Positions 43,180 to 54,300 of a stretch of 64,000 nt of DNA are shown in pieces (position 1 is the first letter of the stretch; every line of letters begins with the position of its first letter). The notes beneath the pieces were generated by a model, which saw nothing but the letters and a program-made list of their open reading frames with translations, was not told where the DNA came from and did no database searches. Origin of the DNA: Corynespora cassiicola (lineage: Eukaryota > Ascomycota > Dothideomycetes > Pleosporales > Corynesporascaceae); NCBI GenBank assembly GCA_022059125.1, contig JAEUWY010000005.1, positions 4,960,001 to 5,024,000 of the forward strand. Direction: 5' to 3'. A program made the translations under genes and the position numbers.

Positions 43180-44990
43180 ATGAATTCTTCGAACTCCATT
43201 TCTTCCAACGAGAATAGATCTTCCCGGCGAAGAACTGGCCGAAGACGGCTTCCTCCACTGGCACCTGGACCGTCGCTGCAATTCGTTGTTGCAAACCACC
43301 CAGATGAATTCCGAGACGGTCAGACTATGCGGCACATTCGCTCGCATGTAATGTACCAACATCGAGAATCACAACACCATCCAGGAACGTCTCGATCTCC
43401 CAGAGAGAGGTCAAGCAGTGGTGAGAGGATTATCGGGCCTATGGAGGCCACTCACTCCTCAAGCTCAACTGCAATGGTGGGGTTCATGGATGACCAAAAC
43501 TTTCTACCTCCACCAAGAAGACGTAGTACGATATGGGATGGGGAACTACAGAGACTCATGGGTCAGGCGTCTTTGATGGACCCTTTACGCCAAATAGCCA
43601 TCAGAATCATATCCACCACCACAGCAGAACCAGCTCGGAGCGCACCCCCGATTTTCGATCAAACCTTCGAATATCCATTTCCAGAGAATTACCCCATGGG
43701 CCACGGCTCCCTGGAGCAATTGAAGATACAGTACATTCAGGCTACCGGTTTTCTTCAAGGTGAGCTATCATACGTCCCGTTAGAATAGGAGTTCACTAAC
43801 CTTGTAGATCGCACCTGGATGGACTATGTTTGTGGCAACAATTTCTCACTCCTCAGTCACGTCACTGTAGGCTGTGTCTTCCAAGATGTTGTCGATGGCT
43901 ATCTAGAAGATCCACCTCTCACAGTGTATGCGAAGACGCGGTTATTTCGATTCATTCAGGATAACCTCCGGGGTTATACTACGCAGACAGACGACAGGAC
44001 TATTCTCGGCATTTTACATCTCCTCATAAGTGAAGTTGGTGGGTTTGATGAGGAGGTGTTTGATGTTCATCAAGGAGGGTTGGTCCGCATAGTTCATCAG
44101 CGCGGAGGCATCGGCAGTCTTGCAGGACAAGGCAACATCGCCACCTTTCTAACAATGTGAGTGGCCGAGCACGTGAGTGGCAATTGACTAACATGACTAG
44201 CGTTACCCTTAGCTTCACTATCTTAAGAGGCCATCAAGAACTGCCGATGCTACACGGATTTGTCCCCGGCCGAAGGCAGTCCCCACTGGTGAATCATCAT
44301 CTTCCCATATCTCCTTTGTATGCCCCTCATGGAATCATCGAGGGACTGCAGGGAAGATGCTCAGAGGGAACCTATGGAATCCTTCGTGACATGTACGAAC
44401 TCACTCGCACATTCATTGCACGTTGGCAATGTGTGGGCAACGTGTTTTCGCCTGCCGCTAGCCCACAGCTTGCATCCTGGGATGCTTACCTGCAGCAGAT
44501 CTATTCACGTCTACTCTACTGCCCCCCAGCTGATGGAGACGTCGCACCAGACTGGATCTATGAATCTTGCCGTTTGGCCGCGCTGATCTACTGCCGTTCA
44601 ATAGTCCAAGGTGTTCCATTCTCCGTCTCAGCCAACGTAATTCGCGCGCATGCCGGTCATACTCGCCCCGGAATAACTTACCTCTCAGCCCTCCACAGCG
44701 CACTGGATAATACCAACAAAAAAGGTTATTGGGGAGATTTATATGGTGTCTTTATGTGGGTTTGCTTAGTGGGTGGGGCAGCTTCATGGCCTTCAAATGC
44801 CACGACATTATATGACGAGGAAGATCAACAACAGCGTGCGACTGCGTGGACCAGGAAATGCTTTGCTCTTGATTCGATCAAGGCATCTTTAGCCCACAAC
44901 TTTGAGCACGCCGGCGCTCTCGTGGAATCACAAAGAACGATGCTGCAGGTCCAGAATTTCATCAATGTAAAAAGAAGTATGATGACTTAG
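43180..44990 (+). CDS. fungal transcription-factor-domain protein without zinc cluster
   Basis: Three exons, 43180-43759, 43808-44156 and 44201-44990, give about 572 residues with consistent phase and clear GTGAG donors and TAG acceptors. The N-terminus has a basic patch (RRRTGRRRL) and the FVVANHPDEFRDGQTMRHIRSHVM motif typical of Pezizomycotina proteins that carry a Fungal_trans_2-like domain but no Zn2Cys6 cluster. The rest is helical (LRLMGQ-type repeats, DRTWMDYV, RTILGILHLLISEVG, GLVRIVHQRGGIGSL, DWIYESCRLAALIYCRSI) as in that domain. Without an obvious DNA-binding motif it may act through partners. It stands alone, with gene-empty flanks of 2.3 and 1.6 kb, as many variable accessory fungal genes do. 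Confidence 0.78.
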
Positions 44991-46618
44991 TAGGCCCATC
45001 GCTTGTAAACTTTTTTTCTTTTGGCTGCCTCTTTAACCCGAGAGTTTCAAAATTTTCTACTATTCGAACTTGGAATTATTCTCAAAGTTGCTCGTAGCTC
45101 CTGGTTCTATTGTATACCTAACTCTTCATTCAACATTGCATCTTCTTTATCAACTTTCTTTGGCTTTAAGCATACTAGTCCATCTTTGTCAGGCAAGAGA
45201 AAATCAAAATAGCATAGGGGACGAAAGTCAATATACTAAAGAAGACTTCGAAACCTCCCACTACTCCCAAAGCCCTCTCTCAATTCCCACGCATAACTTG
45301 ACTTCATCATCTTCACCACAGCAAAGCCTCTAGACCTAAGAATAAAACCCCACTAATAACCCCCCTGAAAGCCCATTCCAGCTCGCGCCCACCAGCTTCT
45401 GCCCTTGCATCCCCCATCCCCCATACCCCAGCACCACCCACAACCTCAAACCCAAAACAACAACAACAAAAAAAAAGGCCTCCACCATCTCCCTCTCTCC
45501 TTTCCCCCCAAAAGACCGCACGCCTTATCCAAACCTCGCTTTAATCGTCGGACTCGCCCCCACCCCCCTGATTGGCCACCAAACATACACTTACCTAGCC
45601 TTACAAGCTAGCTCCCTGCGCCACACATCTCCTCGCCCCTCCCTTCCCTCCGTCTCAGCCTTGCCTTGCCGGAAAGCCTATCTGTAGCTGATGCCGAGGC
45701 GTGCGGCTTGGGACGCAGATTGCGGCGCGCGCCTGCGCTGGCGTTGGCGTTGGCGCACTTGGGTACCTACCTAGGGTTTCGCAAGATGCTTCGGCAATCG
45801 GGTTAGCGTGCCCGCGCCTGTGCATATGGGTGCCAGTGCATATGTGTGTGTGTATGTGCGTATCCGGGCTTTGGCATGCGATGCTGGAGCCTTGAAGGTA
45901 TGGTTTCGGTCACGCCGATGCTGGGATTGGCGTGCTGGGTGTAGAGTTTGCGCAGGAGGTGGGCGCGCGAGGCGGATTTCTTGGGAGCTTTGGGGATGGG
46001 GCTGGGGCTGGAGAGAAGGGTGGTGGTGGTGGGTGTCTACGTTTAGGCTCCATTGTGGAGGAGCGAATGCGTGCTTGTGGTTTTATACATGTGCTGTTTA
46101 TCTACAGTCTTGATGTTCCAATTTGTGAGGTTTCTGGTTATGTAGCTGGTTCGGCAAATCTATTGATAGCACTCTTCATATGGACAAAAAGGGCGTACTA
46201 CATAGAACACTGTACATCTAGCGCATATACACATCACAACTAGCAACTGAGAACATGTACACAAACTGCAAAAACACGTTGATCATTGAGACTCGGTTGG
46301 CTCATGAAGCCAGTGAGTGTGTAGACTAACTGCAAAACACATTGATGATTGAGACTTGGTGGGCTCATTGAGCCAGTGAACGCCGGTGCTATGCTGGGGG
46401 TATCCGCCTCAGAAAACGAAAGCAAAATGCAATATGCAAAAAACAGAACAGACAAATCAAACAAAACAGTAGGCAGCCAAGTCGTCTCTTTCCAAACCCC
46501 ATTGCATCCATACAGCATCTTCTTACAATCATTGTCTTCAAACGTCGAGTGCCAGGTCCAAGAGAGATAGCCAACAGAGAATGCATATACTGATTGAGGA
46601 AAGCCCCACCGTACCTGT
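44991..46618. other. intergenic region with an imperfect 64-bp tandem duplication
   Basis: About 1.6 kb. It includes a C-rich then A-rich stretch (about 45400-45480), GT-rich segments, a CCTAGG-type motif near 45768 and a duplicated block at 46264-46379. No gene is supported. Confidence 0.5.
46264..46379. repeat. imperfect tandem duplication, period 64 bp
   Basis: Two blocks of about 52 bp, 46264-46316 and 46328-46379, share AACTGCAAAA, TTGAT-ATTGAGACT, GGCTCAT and GCCAGTGA with a few substitutions. They lie in the presumed 3' UTR or terminator zone of the minus-strand gene that ends at 46619. Confidence 0.85.
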
Positions 46619-49225
46619 CTAGTAGTCGTTGGACCAAGGGGTAAGGACGGGGTCCTCCCAAATACTGGCCAGAGGCTTGCCGCTAGCGAAGCTGTCTATG
46701 GCAACTAGAGCCTGCTGTTCGCTGTCCCACGAAATATCCATGGGATCTGGCAGGTCTGTAAAGATGGTCTGAAGTCGTTCTGGGCTGCCACCTATGGGCT
46801 CCAAGCCGGCATCCGAGCGCAGGCTTGGGGATGGGAAGTGAACCTCACGGAGGCGGCTAGAGACGGCAGGCGTATGTTTGTTCAATCTGGCCCGCTGGCG
46901 CTCAACCTCGTCGACTGTCTGCCCCTTGGGCGCGGATGGGGTAGCGGGAGCCTCTGGGGCCTGGGCGGGCAGAGATGCATGGGCAGGGACGGGTGCTGGC
47001 GGTGGTGCTTGAGTCCAAGTGGATGAGTCGCTCTCGAGGGAGGTATCGTCATCATCGCCTTCATCTTCCGATGAGGAGCCCTCGGGAACGCAGAACGATC
47101 CGCTACCGGGAACATGTCCATTACGGCGGAGCTCTTCCTCGAAGGAGAGCTTAGGTTGCGTCGCGGCGGTAGGTTGTGGCTCGCGGCGAGGTGAAAGTGT
47201 TGACGGATCAAAATCTGGTTCGAACATGGGAGCTGGCGAATTGGCTGGGCGTGGGTGGTAGTCGTAGAGGGAAGATGAGTTTCCATGACTGTCGATCAAG
47301 GTGGTGCCATTCGAAGTCTGAACATTGGTGTCTGTGAGCTTGCCGACATAATCGCCAGTCCTGCGCTTCTTCTTGGCAGGCATCTCTGCCTCGTCCAGCA
47401 TCTGTTGAAGGATGTACCAGGCGGGGACGTAATCGTCATCATCATCGAAACCTTCAAGAAGACCGAAGCTGCCCTCATTCTGCCAAGGTGTACGGCTGGG
47501 AAATTCGATGAGGTCATCAAGAAGTATGCCGGTCTCAAGTCGCTTGCGTTTATCGCCGATAGATGAGCGGGTATCGCGAGCTAGTCTAGCCACAGCATCG
47601 TTGACCCATGTTTCTGCGCGATCGCGTTGAGTGGTGGGTATTTGATCAAGGACCATATCGCGAATGGCCTTGCGGTGAGATACGGGGGCAGGGCGCTTCC
47701 TAGATGGTTTGTGCCACGACTTTCGCTCGCCAACAGGCGTTGGGGTCATGGTCAGCGCGTCTTGATACTCGCGACCGGTTGGCGTAGTCGGAGACGCCGT
47801 CGCCTGATGACCACCAGAGGGACTTCCTGCTTGCGGAGAACCAGAAGCAACTGGCAACACGACAGGAGAGGGGGATGTAGCTGGAGCAACAGAGGTTTTC
47901 GACTGAGCAGTTTCGGCGGTGTCGGATACTGGAGCCGTTGATGACACGATGGGAGTGGGTGAGGTGGTAGTCGGAGATGTGAGCGCTGGAGTGGGTGAAG
48001 TTTGGGTCGGCATGGTAGAGGTGGCAGGTGCTGGAGTACCGAAGAATGGGAGAGCCGGGAACGAGGACCACCATGACCTCAGAATGCCAATAGTTTGAGG
48101 TGGTGACTGGACTGTCGAGGCTCGTGGAGTGCGGCTACTGGATGGGGGTGTTGAAGGGCCGGCAGCTGAGCTGGAACGACCAAAGCCGTTGGTAATGTTG
48201 CGCAAAGCAGGAGTTGAGCTATTGGGAGAGCCAGCGTTGATAGATGAAGTTGTGGACATGTTGGATGTCCGCGAGGCACCAGAAGCGGAGCCTGGGACAA
48301 GGCGAGCCGTCTCGTCTGCGGGCATAGCATCCGGGTGTCCGTTTATGTGATGGTTTGCATTGAACGCTGAATGGGCCATGCGTCTCGCTTTCTCGATGTG
48401 TTCCACCAGTTCATCGCCGGTCAACTCATCCGGAAGAGGAGCCGGGGGGTTTAGGAGGTTCGATTTTTGGAGGCGTCGGATCTCTGAAGCAAGAGCATTG
48501 TTAGAATTTTTCAAAGTTTTGACCAAGGCTTTGCAGAAAGTCAAGTCCGCCAATGTGTTTGCATGGTTGTCGCGCTCTTCTTTGAGAAGGGCCCAAGGAT
48601 CAGGCCCCGTAAGGAGCAGTCCACCAGTCTCCACATTGGGGGTTTGAGCTTGGAGGGGATTGTTTAGTGAAGGGGTCTTATTTGAAAAAGAATCGGGCTT
48701 ACTGAATGAATCTTGGAAATAGATGCCCGCACCGGGGTCTTCGTCAGCGTCAGTCTGTGGCTCTGGTGTCTGTGACATCTCCTTGCCGGAGGCGCCATTG
48801 CGCATTGCTTGCTGTGGTTTACGAGTTGTGGCTTCTAACGCGCGCAGAGGCGAGTCTGCCGTTTTATTGGAGCGCAGGCGCCGCGAGGTTGTGCGCGCGT
48901 TGGTGCTCTTCCCAGGTGTGGTGGATGAAGAGGCGACAGCGTCTTTTATGACAGCATTCGATTCTGTGTTCTCCTTCTGAGATGGCCTTCCGCGCTTCGA
49001 GGTACCTTTGCGCGCGACGGAGGTGTCGGGGGTCGAGGTTGTGTTGGTGATGGCAGGTTGAGCGTCCGCGAGAGCATCGCGCTTAGCGGGAGCCTTGCGA
49101 CGAGTAACGCGGCGGTTGCCATTGCCTTGAGAGTTGGTAGCAGTTGCATTGGGTGCAGGAGTGATGTTGGCCGGGGCGTTACCGCCGTCAGCCTCAGCGG
49201 CTCTTTTGGAGCGGGTAGACACCAT
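46619..49225 (-). CDS. large nuclear-type protein of unknown function
   Basis: Not recognised. The start at ATG 49225 (MVSTRSKRAAEADGG) follows an upstream open but unlikely segment. About 850 residues if the stop-free 54-nt segment 48702-48649 (GTAAGC..CACTAAAC..AAG) is an intron. The N-terminus, residues 1-170, is basic and Ser/Thr-rich with SKRAA, RRVTRRKAP and SKRGRPSQ patches (possible nuclear localisation and AT-hook-like GRP). Residues about 185-250 form a predicted coiled coil (GPDPWALLKEERDNHANTLADLTFCKALVKTLK). A Ser/Thr/Pro-rich linker leads to an ordered patch near RKAIRDMVLDQIPTTQRDRAETWVNDAVARLARDTR, then KKKRRTGDYVG and an acidic tail ending SIWEDPVLTPWSNDY. Probably a chromatin or cell-cycle protein, by inference only. 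Confidence 0.7.
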   Translation of the reverse strand: MVSTRSKRAAEADGGNAPANITPAPNATATNSQGNGNRRVTRRKAPAKRDALADAQPAITNTTSTPDTSVARKGTSKRGRPSQKENTESNAVIKDAVASSSTTPGKSTNARTTSRRLRSNKTADSPLRALEATTRKPQQAMRNGASGKEMSQTPEPQTDADEDPGAGIYFQDSFSKPDSFSNKTPSLNNPLQAQTPNVETGGLLLTGPDPWALLKEERDNHANTLADLTFCKALVKTLKNSNNALASEIRRLQKSNLLNPPAPLPDELTGDELVEHIEKARRMAHSAFNANHHINGHPDAMPADETARLVPGSASGASRTSNMSTTSSINAGSPNSSTPALRNITNGFGRSSSAAGPSTPPSSSRTPRASTVQSPPQTIGILRSWWSSFPALPFFGTPAPATSTMPTQTSPTPALTSPTTTSPTPIVSSTAPVSDTAETAQSKTSVAPATSPSPVVLPVASGSPQAGSPSGGHQATASPTTPTGREYQDALTMTPTPVGERKSWHKPSRKRPAPVSHRKAIRDMVLDQIPTTQRDRAETWVNDAVARLARDTRSSIGDKRKRLETGILLDDLIEFPSRTPWQNEGSFGLLEGFDDDDDYVPAWYILQQMLDEAEMPAKKKRRTGDYVGKLTDTNVQTSNGTTLIDSHGNSSSLYDYHPRPANSPAPMFEPDFDPSTLSPRREPQPTAATQPKLSFEEELRRNGHVPGSGSFCVPEGSSSEDEGDDDDTSLESDSSTWTQAPPPAPVPAHASLPAQAPEAPATPSAPKGQTVDEVERQRARLNKHTPAVSSRLREVHFPSPSLRSDAGLEPIGGSPERLQTIFTDLPDPMDISWDSEQQALVAIDSFASGKPLASIWEDPVLTPWSNDY

Positions 49226-50053
49226 TGTCGCGGATGTGCTGCGCGTAACGTTAGCATGAGGGAGTGACCAAACAGAGCAGCAACGATCTGTACGAGAATA
49301 TATGGCGTGCGGGGGGGGGGCGGCGGGGATACTTGGGGCCAGCACTTACAAAATGGTGACGGTGGTGTTGCCAAACAAAAGTCGGGCGCAACCTCAAGAA
49401 GAAGTTCGGATGCGGTGGTCAGTGCACTGCTGAGTCAGTCGATCTGCGGAGGGATAGACGAGTCTTGGCGCGATCTCAGCGCGCGCGCATGGAGGCACCA
49501 AGGAGATGATCCTGAGCCATGCGAAAGCCAAAGGCGTAAAGAGATGAGAATATGGTTGTACTTGATGAATCTAGCCCTCATACCACGGAGTTCTCTTCAA
49601 AAATTCAGCGGGTTTCTTCCGTCAACCCTCTCGCTATTCAATAAAAAAGCGCCCCAAGACAAGGTTTTATCGCCCAATATATTAGCTATAGGGTTGGTGC
49701 ATTTTCCAAGTTAAGTGTCGAATTGGCTAAATTGTCCGTAGTTGACCTTCATCGACCATCTGACGCTCTTGGGTTCATGGTTTAAATCTACCTGAAATTA
49801 TTCCCAGTGGAGTGCTCGTGTCAAGCGTGACCATTCTATCTACGCTGTCTGACATGATTTTGTTTAGTCCGTCAAGCAGCAACCGCATGCGACAGAAGAG
49901 TGGAATGCCCATCCATGAAACGTGACCAGGGGGCTGACGACATTTCCCTCGGCCAACCGGGTATTCTGTTTTTCCGATACTGCCAAGCCTCCGGAGCTCC
50001 AACCTCACTCCTGCATCGTCACTTCGCGCCGCTGCAATCAACCAACCGTCAAG
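49226..50053. promoter_or_regulatory. bidirectional promoter region, unknown nuclear gene / vma6
   Basis: About 830 bp between divergent start codons. A G-rich run is near 49311-49330. No gene is supported. Confidence 0.45.
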
Positions 50054-51252
50054 ATGAGCGAGGGTCTCTTTTACAACGTGGCATATGGCTACCTGGAGGG
50101 CGTTACACGTGGATTCAGGAATGCCCTCTTGACTTCCCAGAACTACAATAACTTGACACAATGCGAGACCATTGACGGTGAGCGCCTCACCTCTCCGCCT
50201 GGACGTCACTGACTGTGTACAAAGATGTCAAGCTGCAGTTATCTCCAGCCTACGGCGACTTTCTTGCCTCACTGCCTCCCAATCCATCTACGTCTGCGCT
50301 TGCAAACAAGACTACCGAGAAGCTTGTCTCCGAGTTTCGCTATCTCCAGGCCAACGCGACCGGCTCGCTCTCCAAGTTCATGGAATACATCACGTACGGC
50401 TACATGATCGATAACGTTGCGCTTCTAATCACCGGTACCCTACATGAGCGAGACACCCGAGAGTTGTTGGAGCGTTGCCATCCTCTTGGCTTGTTCGAGA
50501 CGATGCCCGTGCTTTGCGTGGCGACCAATATTGAAGAGCTGTACAACTCAGTCTTGATCGAGACCCCACTGGCTCCCTATTTTAAAGGCTCTTTGAGCCA
50601 CCAGGACTTGGACGAACTCAACATTGAGATTATCCGCAACACACTATACAAAAACTACTTGGAGGACTTCTACAACTGGGTCAACACGGCACCTGAAGTT
50701 GCAGGAACTCCCACCGCAGAGGTCATGTCCGAAGTGTTGGAGTTTGAGGCTGACCGCAGGAGTATCAACATCACTCTCAACTCGTTCGGAACGGAGCTCT
50801 CAAAGGCGGATCGCAAGAAGCTGTACCCCAGCTTTGGAAGGCTACACCCCGAGGGTACCCTGATGCTCTCGAGGGCAGACGATGTTGAGGGTGTTCGTAT
50901 TGCTGTTGAGAGTGTTGCCGACTATAAATCCTTCTTTGATCAGACTGGTCTTAGCGGAGGAGGTGGCGGCGGCCTAGGTAACATGGCAGGCGGAGTTGGC
51001 GGAGAGACCAGAAGTCTTGAAGACTTGTTTTACCAGAAGGAGATGGAGCTCTCTAAGCTCGCATTTACTCGGCAGTTCACTCATGCTGTCGTGTATGCGT
51101 GGGTCAAACTGAGAGAACAGGTATGTGAAAGAACGGCCCCTCTTGAAGCGTGATACTGATCGTCTTAGGAAATCCGGAACATCACTTGGATAGCTGAATG
51201 CATTGCGCAGAACCAAAAGGAACGTATCGGTAACTATATCAGCGTATTTTGA
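50054..51252 (+). CDS. vma6: V-type ATPase subunit d (Vma6)
   Basis: Three exons, 50054-50177, 50225-51120 and 51169-51252, give about 367 residues. The protein begins [23 protein letters not shown] and contains [89 protein letters not shown] and the C-terminal [24 protein letters not shown]. This is subunit d of the V0 sector, the stalk connecting the proteolipid ring to V1; it couples ATP hydrolysis to vacuolar acidification. Yeast Vma6 has 345 residues; the surplus is a Gly-rich loop near 290-305. The last exon codes only 27 residues but is essential for the conserved end. Confidence 0.97.
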
Positions 51253-52417
51253 TCAAAGTTATCTGTAGCCTAGATGTTTGTTCGAGCGTATCTCTGGGTG
51301 GCGTAAAGGGTCGGTCTGTACATCATACTCTATCACAATTGTACATGTGAAAAGGTACTCTTGCTTCCTCATCTCTGAATTTGCGTCGGTTTATCGAATG
51401 CGTGCTACCCCAGTACTCGGTGATCCTGCTATCTGATGATTTGTCACTGGTTGCAGATGGAATATATTTCAAATATCGCTCATGCACTATTGCTCTGCAC
51501 GAATCTGTATTATCCCACTGCTTCTTAGCTTCTTAGCTAACTAGTCGATCTTCAAGTGCGAAAGTAGTCCAGGTGGATCTGATGTCGGGTCTATGTTGGT
51601 AGCATCAAGGTACTCAAACTCAGGAACGTAGTTCACCAGCACCGCCATGCTCATATGAACCAGAAATGCTGCCGTTTCTAAGACGTAAAACTCGCATTAC
51701 TCTTTTCAGGCCCGATTTTTTACTAGAATAGATTAATGTTACTGAGTTATGGGCATAGCGTATGTTTTGAAGGTACGTAGTTTTTCTAATGCTGCAGATG
51801 CCCATACTAACGGTTGAAGATTATAACTATGCGATAGAATAATCATCGGTTCTGTAAGCTCTCATAGAGTCACTCTCACTCTCTTTAAGGTGGGCTCAAA
51901 GAAAATACAAATTACAACGAATAGACACTCAGACCCGCGGTACAAGAGTGACTCCTCGTCTCCAAATGTACTCAACAAGAGCCTAGTATAAGGTTCCCTT
52001 GTGGCGTTGACTCGAATAACCCTGACAGGGGCATGTACATTCAGTCACATAGGATAGCGTTTTTTATTGATGGAGAATCTAATATCGCGCGCGGTCTTCC
52101 TGATGTGAAGTGCCAAACAGGATCCATGGACAGACTGATGTGTTGCATACAGATTTGTGCTATTCCAAAAGGGGTTAGCATAGGTGGCGAACCTTCCAGA
52201 TTTTGGGCGGAACCAGCAGGCCGCCTAGACCTCCGGAAAACAAATCTCAACATCATCCCACCGCTAGATAAGCTACACAACCTTCTCCTTCAAGCTGTGT
52301 TCTACAGATACATTCACCAGATATTGAAATATATCGGCAACGCCACACTGCAAGTTACTACGCTATAGCGCTTGTTCAGCTACGAGAAAGAGCTTGGGAA
52401 TTTGAAAACAAGACCAA
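51253..52417. other. AT-rich intergenic region
   Basis: About 1.2 kb between vma6 and dim1. A 112-codon open frame at 52033-52368 has no family signal. No gene is supported. Confidence 0.5.
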
Positions 52418-52900
52418 ATGGGTTCCGTCGTCCTTCCTCATTTGCGCACCGGGTGGCACGTGGACCAAGCCATATTGAGCGAGGAAGACCGACTGGTTGT
52501 GATCCGCTTTGGCCGTGACTCGGACTCGGACTGCATGAAGATGGATGAGGTTCTTTACAAGATCGCCGACAAGGTCAAGAACTTCGCAGTACGCATACCC
52601 CTTAATTATCTAACATATTGATATGTTGACTTATCTCAGGTTCTCTATGTCTGTGACCTTGACGAGGTCCCAGACTTCAAAGCCATGTACGAGCTGTACG
52701 ACCCAATGACCATCATGTTCTTCTACAGGAACAAGCATATGATGTGCGATTTCGGCACGGGTAACAACAACAAGCTCAACTGGATCCTCGAAGACAAGCA
52801 AGAGCTTATCGACATTATCGAAACCATTTATCGCGGTGCTAAGAAGGGGCGTGGTCTAGTGGTCAGCCCCAAGGACTACTCCACTCGTTACAGGTACTGA
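52418..52900 (+). CDS. dim1: U5 snRNP protein Dim1/Dib1 (thioredoxin-like 4A)
   Basis: Two exons, 52418-52588 and 52640-52900, give 143 residues, the normal length. The thioredoxin-like fold is nearly invariant: LPHLRTGWHVDQAILSEEDR, VVIRFGRD, CMKMDEVLYKIADKVKNFA|VLYVCDLDEVPDF, YDPMTIMFFYRNKHMM, DFGTGNNNKLNW and YRGAKKGRGLVVSPKDYS. It is a component of the U4/U6.U5 tri-snRNP needed for pre-mRNA splicing and cell-cycle progression. The intron begins GTACGC and ends CTCAG. Confidence 0.98.
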
Positions 52901-53244
52901 ACAATGTGCGCACATTATCAACCCTACACACGCCACCGTGAAACTGGGCTCAAGCCAGTTCCTCCATCATGGCTAGGGTGAGGAACAAGTTGATGAGCTC
53001 AGAAGTGCAATTCACGGGATATGAAGGTACAGTTCATATCGGGGGTCAACATGAAGAATGCTTGCTTATGGAATTTCGTAGTCTCAACAAATTATTCAGG
53101 CACTCGAAATACAACACCTGATGTTCCATATCATGTTCAAAGATTCACGCATGATACTCACGTTGGCTTTTATGCCGAAACAGGCACCGTTACTTGGAAT
53201 CTGGTGTATATGCATGCCATGTATCATCATTTATCTGATTTTCT
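52901..53244. other. convergent intergenic region, AT-rich
   Basis: About 340 bp between the 3' ends of dim1 and the PIG-H gene. No gene is supported. Confidence 0.5.
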
Positions 53245-53967
53245 TTAACTGTACTCAACCTCTCCTTTCTTAATTTCTATCGTCGTCTTGACACCTTCGT
53301 ATAAACATGCACGCGCTCCCCTCCAAACCTTTTCTAGGATGGCTCGCCGCGGAAGCATCTTCGGAAATACGACCACCACGTCTTGTTCACCCTTCACCAC
53401 AATGGATAGATAAAAGCTAACTCCGAATCCCTTGAATGCCTCGTGTATGAAGATGTCTTGTATACTTGTAGTTGGTATGAACCGGGTAGTGGGCGGCGTA
53501 AGATACATGGCCGAAGAGGTGGAGGTCTGCAGACCAAGTCCGTGGAGAAGTGTGAGGGATTCCTCTACAGCATGGTTAGGTGAAATAAACACAAAGCAAT
53601 ATGCGCGTGCAGACCGACCTGTATATCCCCTCTTGAATACAAGCCACAGTGCCACTAGGGCGCAAGGGGCAAGATATCGCCATTGTATGTACCTGAGCAG
53701 TGGAACGAGCCATGCTTCACCTGCATTGCCAATTGCCCAAGCCAACGCCCCTGGGGAGTTGCTAGAGGTGATGCGCCATTTTGCCCAGAGCAAAAGCAGT
53801 ACAAATATGCCCAAACAGATGCGCGTAAGGATCGACAGACACGACGCGAGAACTGCGGGGAGGGTTTTCGGTATCGCACGCGTAGATACGGTAAAGGAAA
53901 CCGTCGAAGGGGTCGGCTGGAGGATGCGGAGGGTTTGCGTCGGAGGGGACATGAGGTGAGCGAGCAT
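53245..53967 (-). CDS. gpi15: GPI N-acetylglucosaminyltransferase subunit H (PIG-H/Gpi15)
   Basis: Single exon; from ATG 53967 it gives 240 residues, and another ATG at 53952 gives 235. After a variable N-terminus come two hydrophobic segments (about residues 45-68 and 95-112) forming a membrane hairpin. The PIG-H domain follows: VEESLTLLHGLGLQTST, TTRFIPTTSIQDIFIHEAFKG, FYLSIVVKGEQDVVVVFPKMLPRRAILEKVWRGARACLYE (in separate pieces). The protein is part of the ER enzyme that transfers GlcNAc to phosphatidylinositol, the first step of GPI-anchor synthesis. Its start lies 333 bp from the divergent Hub1-fusion gene. Confidence 0.9.
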   Translation of the reverse strand: MLAHLMSPPTQTLRILQPTPSTVSFTVSTRAIPKTLPAVLASCLSILTRICLGIFVLLLLWAKWRITSSNSPGALAWAIGNAGEAWLVPLLRYIQWRYLAPCALVALWLVFKRGYTGRSARAYCFVFISPNHAVEESLTLLHGLGLQTSTSSAMYLTPPTTRFIPTTSIQDIFIHEAFKGFGVSFYLSIVVKGEQDVVVVFPKMLPRRAILEKVWRGARACLYEGVKTTIEIKKGEVEYS

Positions 53968-54300
53968 GGCTGTCACGGAATGGTCATCCTTGGGGAAACA
54001 CTCGAGACCGCTGCAAAGAGCTCCGGAAAACGCACAGGCTAATGTTTCCCCAGAGATCGGAGGACTTTTGGGGGGCGGAATGACGCCTCAGCCCTACCGG
54101 CTACAGCCGACGCCAAGCCTGGTGACCCAAGCTTCCGGACCCGCCAGAGCAGCAGTGGGATTTAGAAAGTTGACGTGCGTGATGCCTTCGCTCTTTACTT
54201 GCACACGCCCACACATCCACGCAAGGTACTACTTCTATCCTGGATTTTCCAGTCTCTTCCATCATACTAAAATTACCTTTTGCAATATAGTCGCCAAAAA
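53968..54300. promoter_or_regulatory. compact bidirectional promoter, gpi15 / RD-Hub1 gene
   Basis: 333 bp separates two divergent start codons, so both core promoters must fit here. No specific factor sites can be assigned. Confidence 0.55.

Noticed and set aside
52033..52368. 112-codon plus-strand open frame in the vma6-dim1 gap
   Set aside because: No family signal, AT-rich context, no neighbouring exons.
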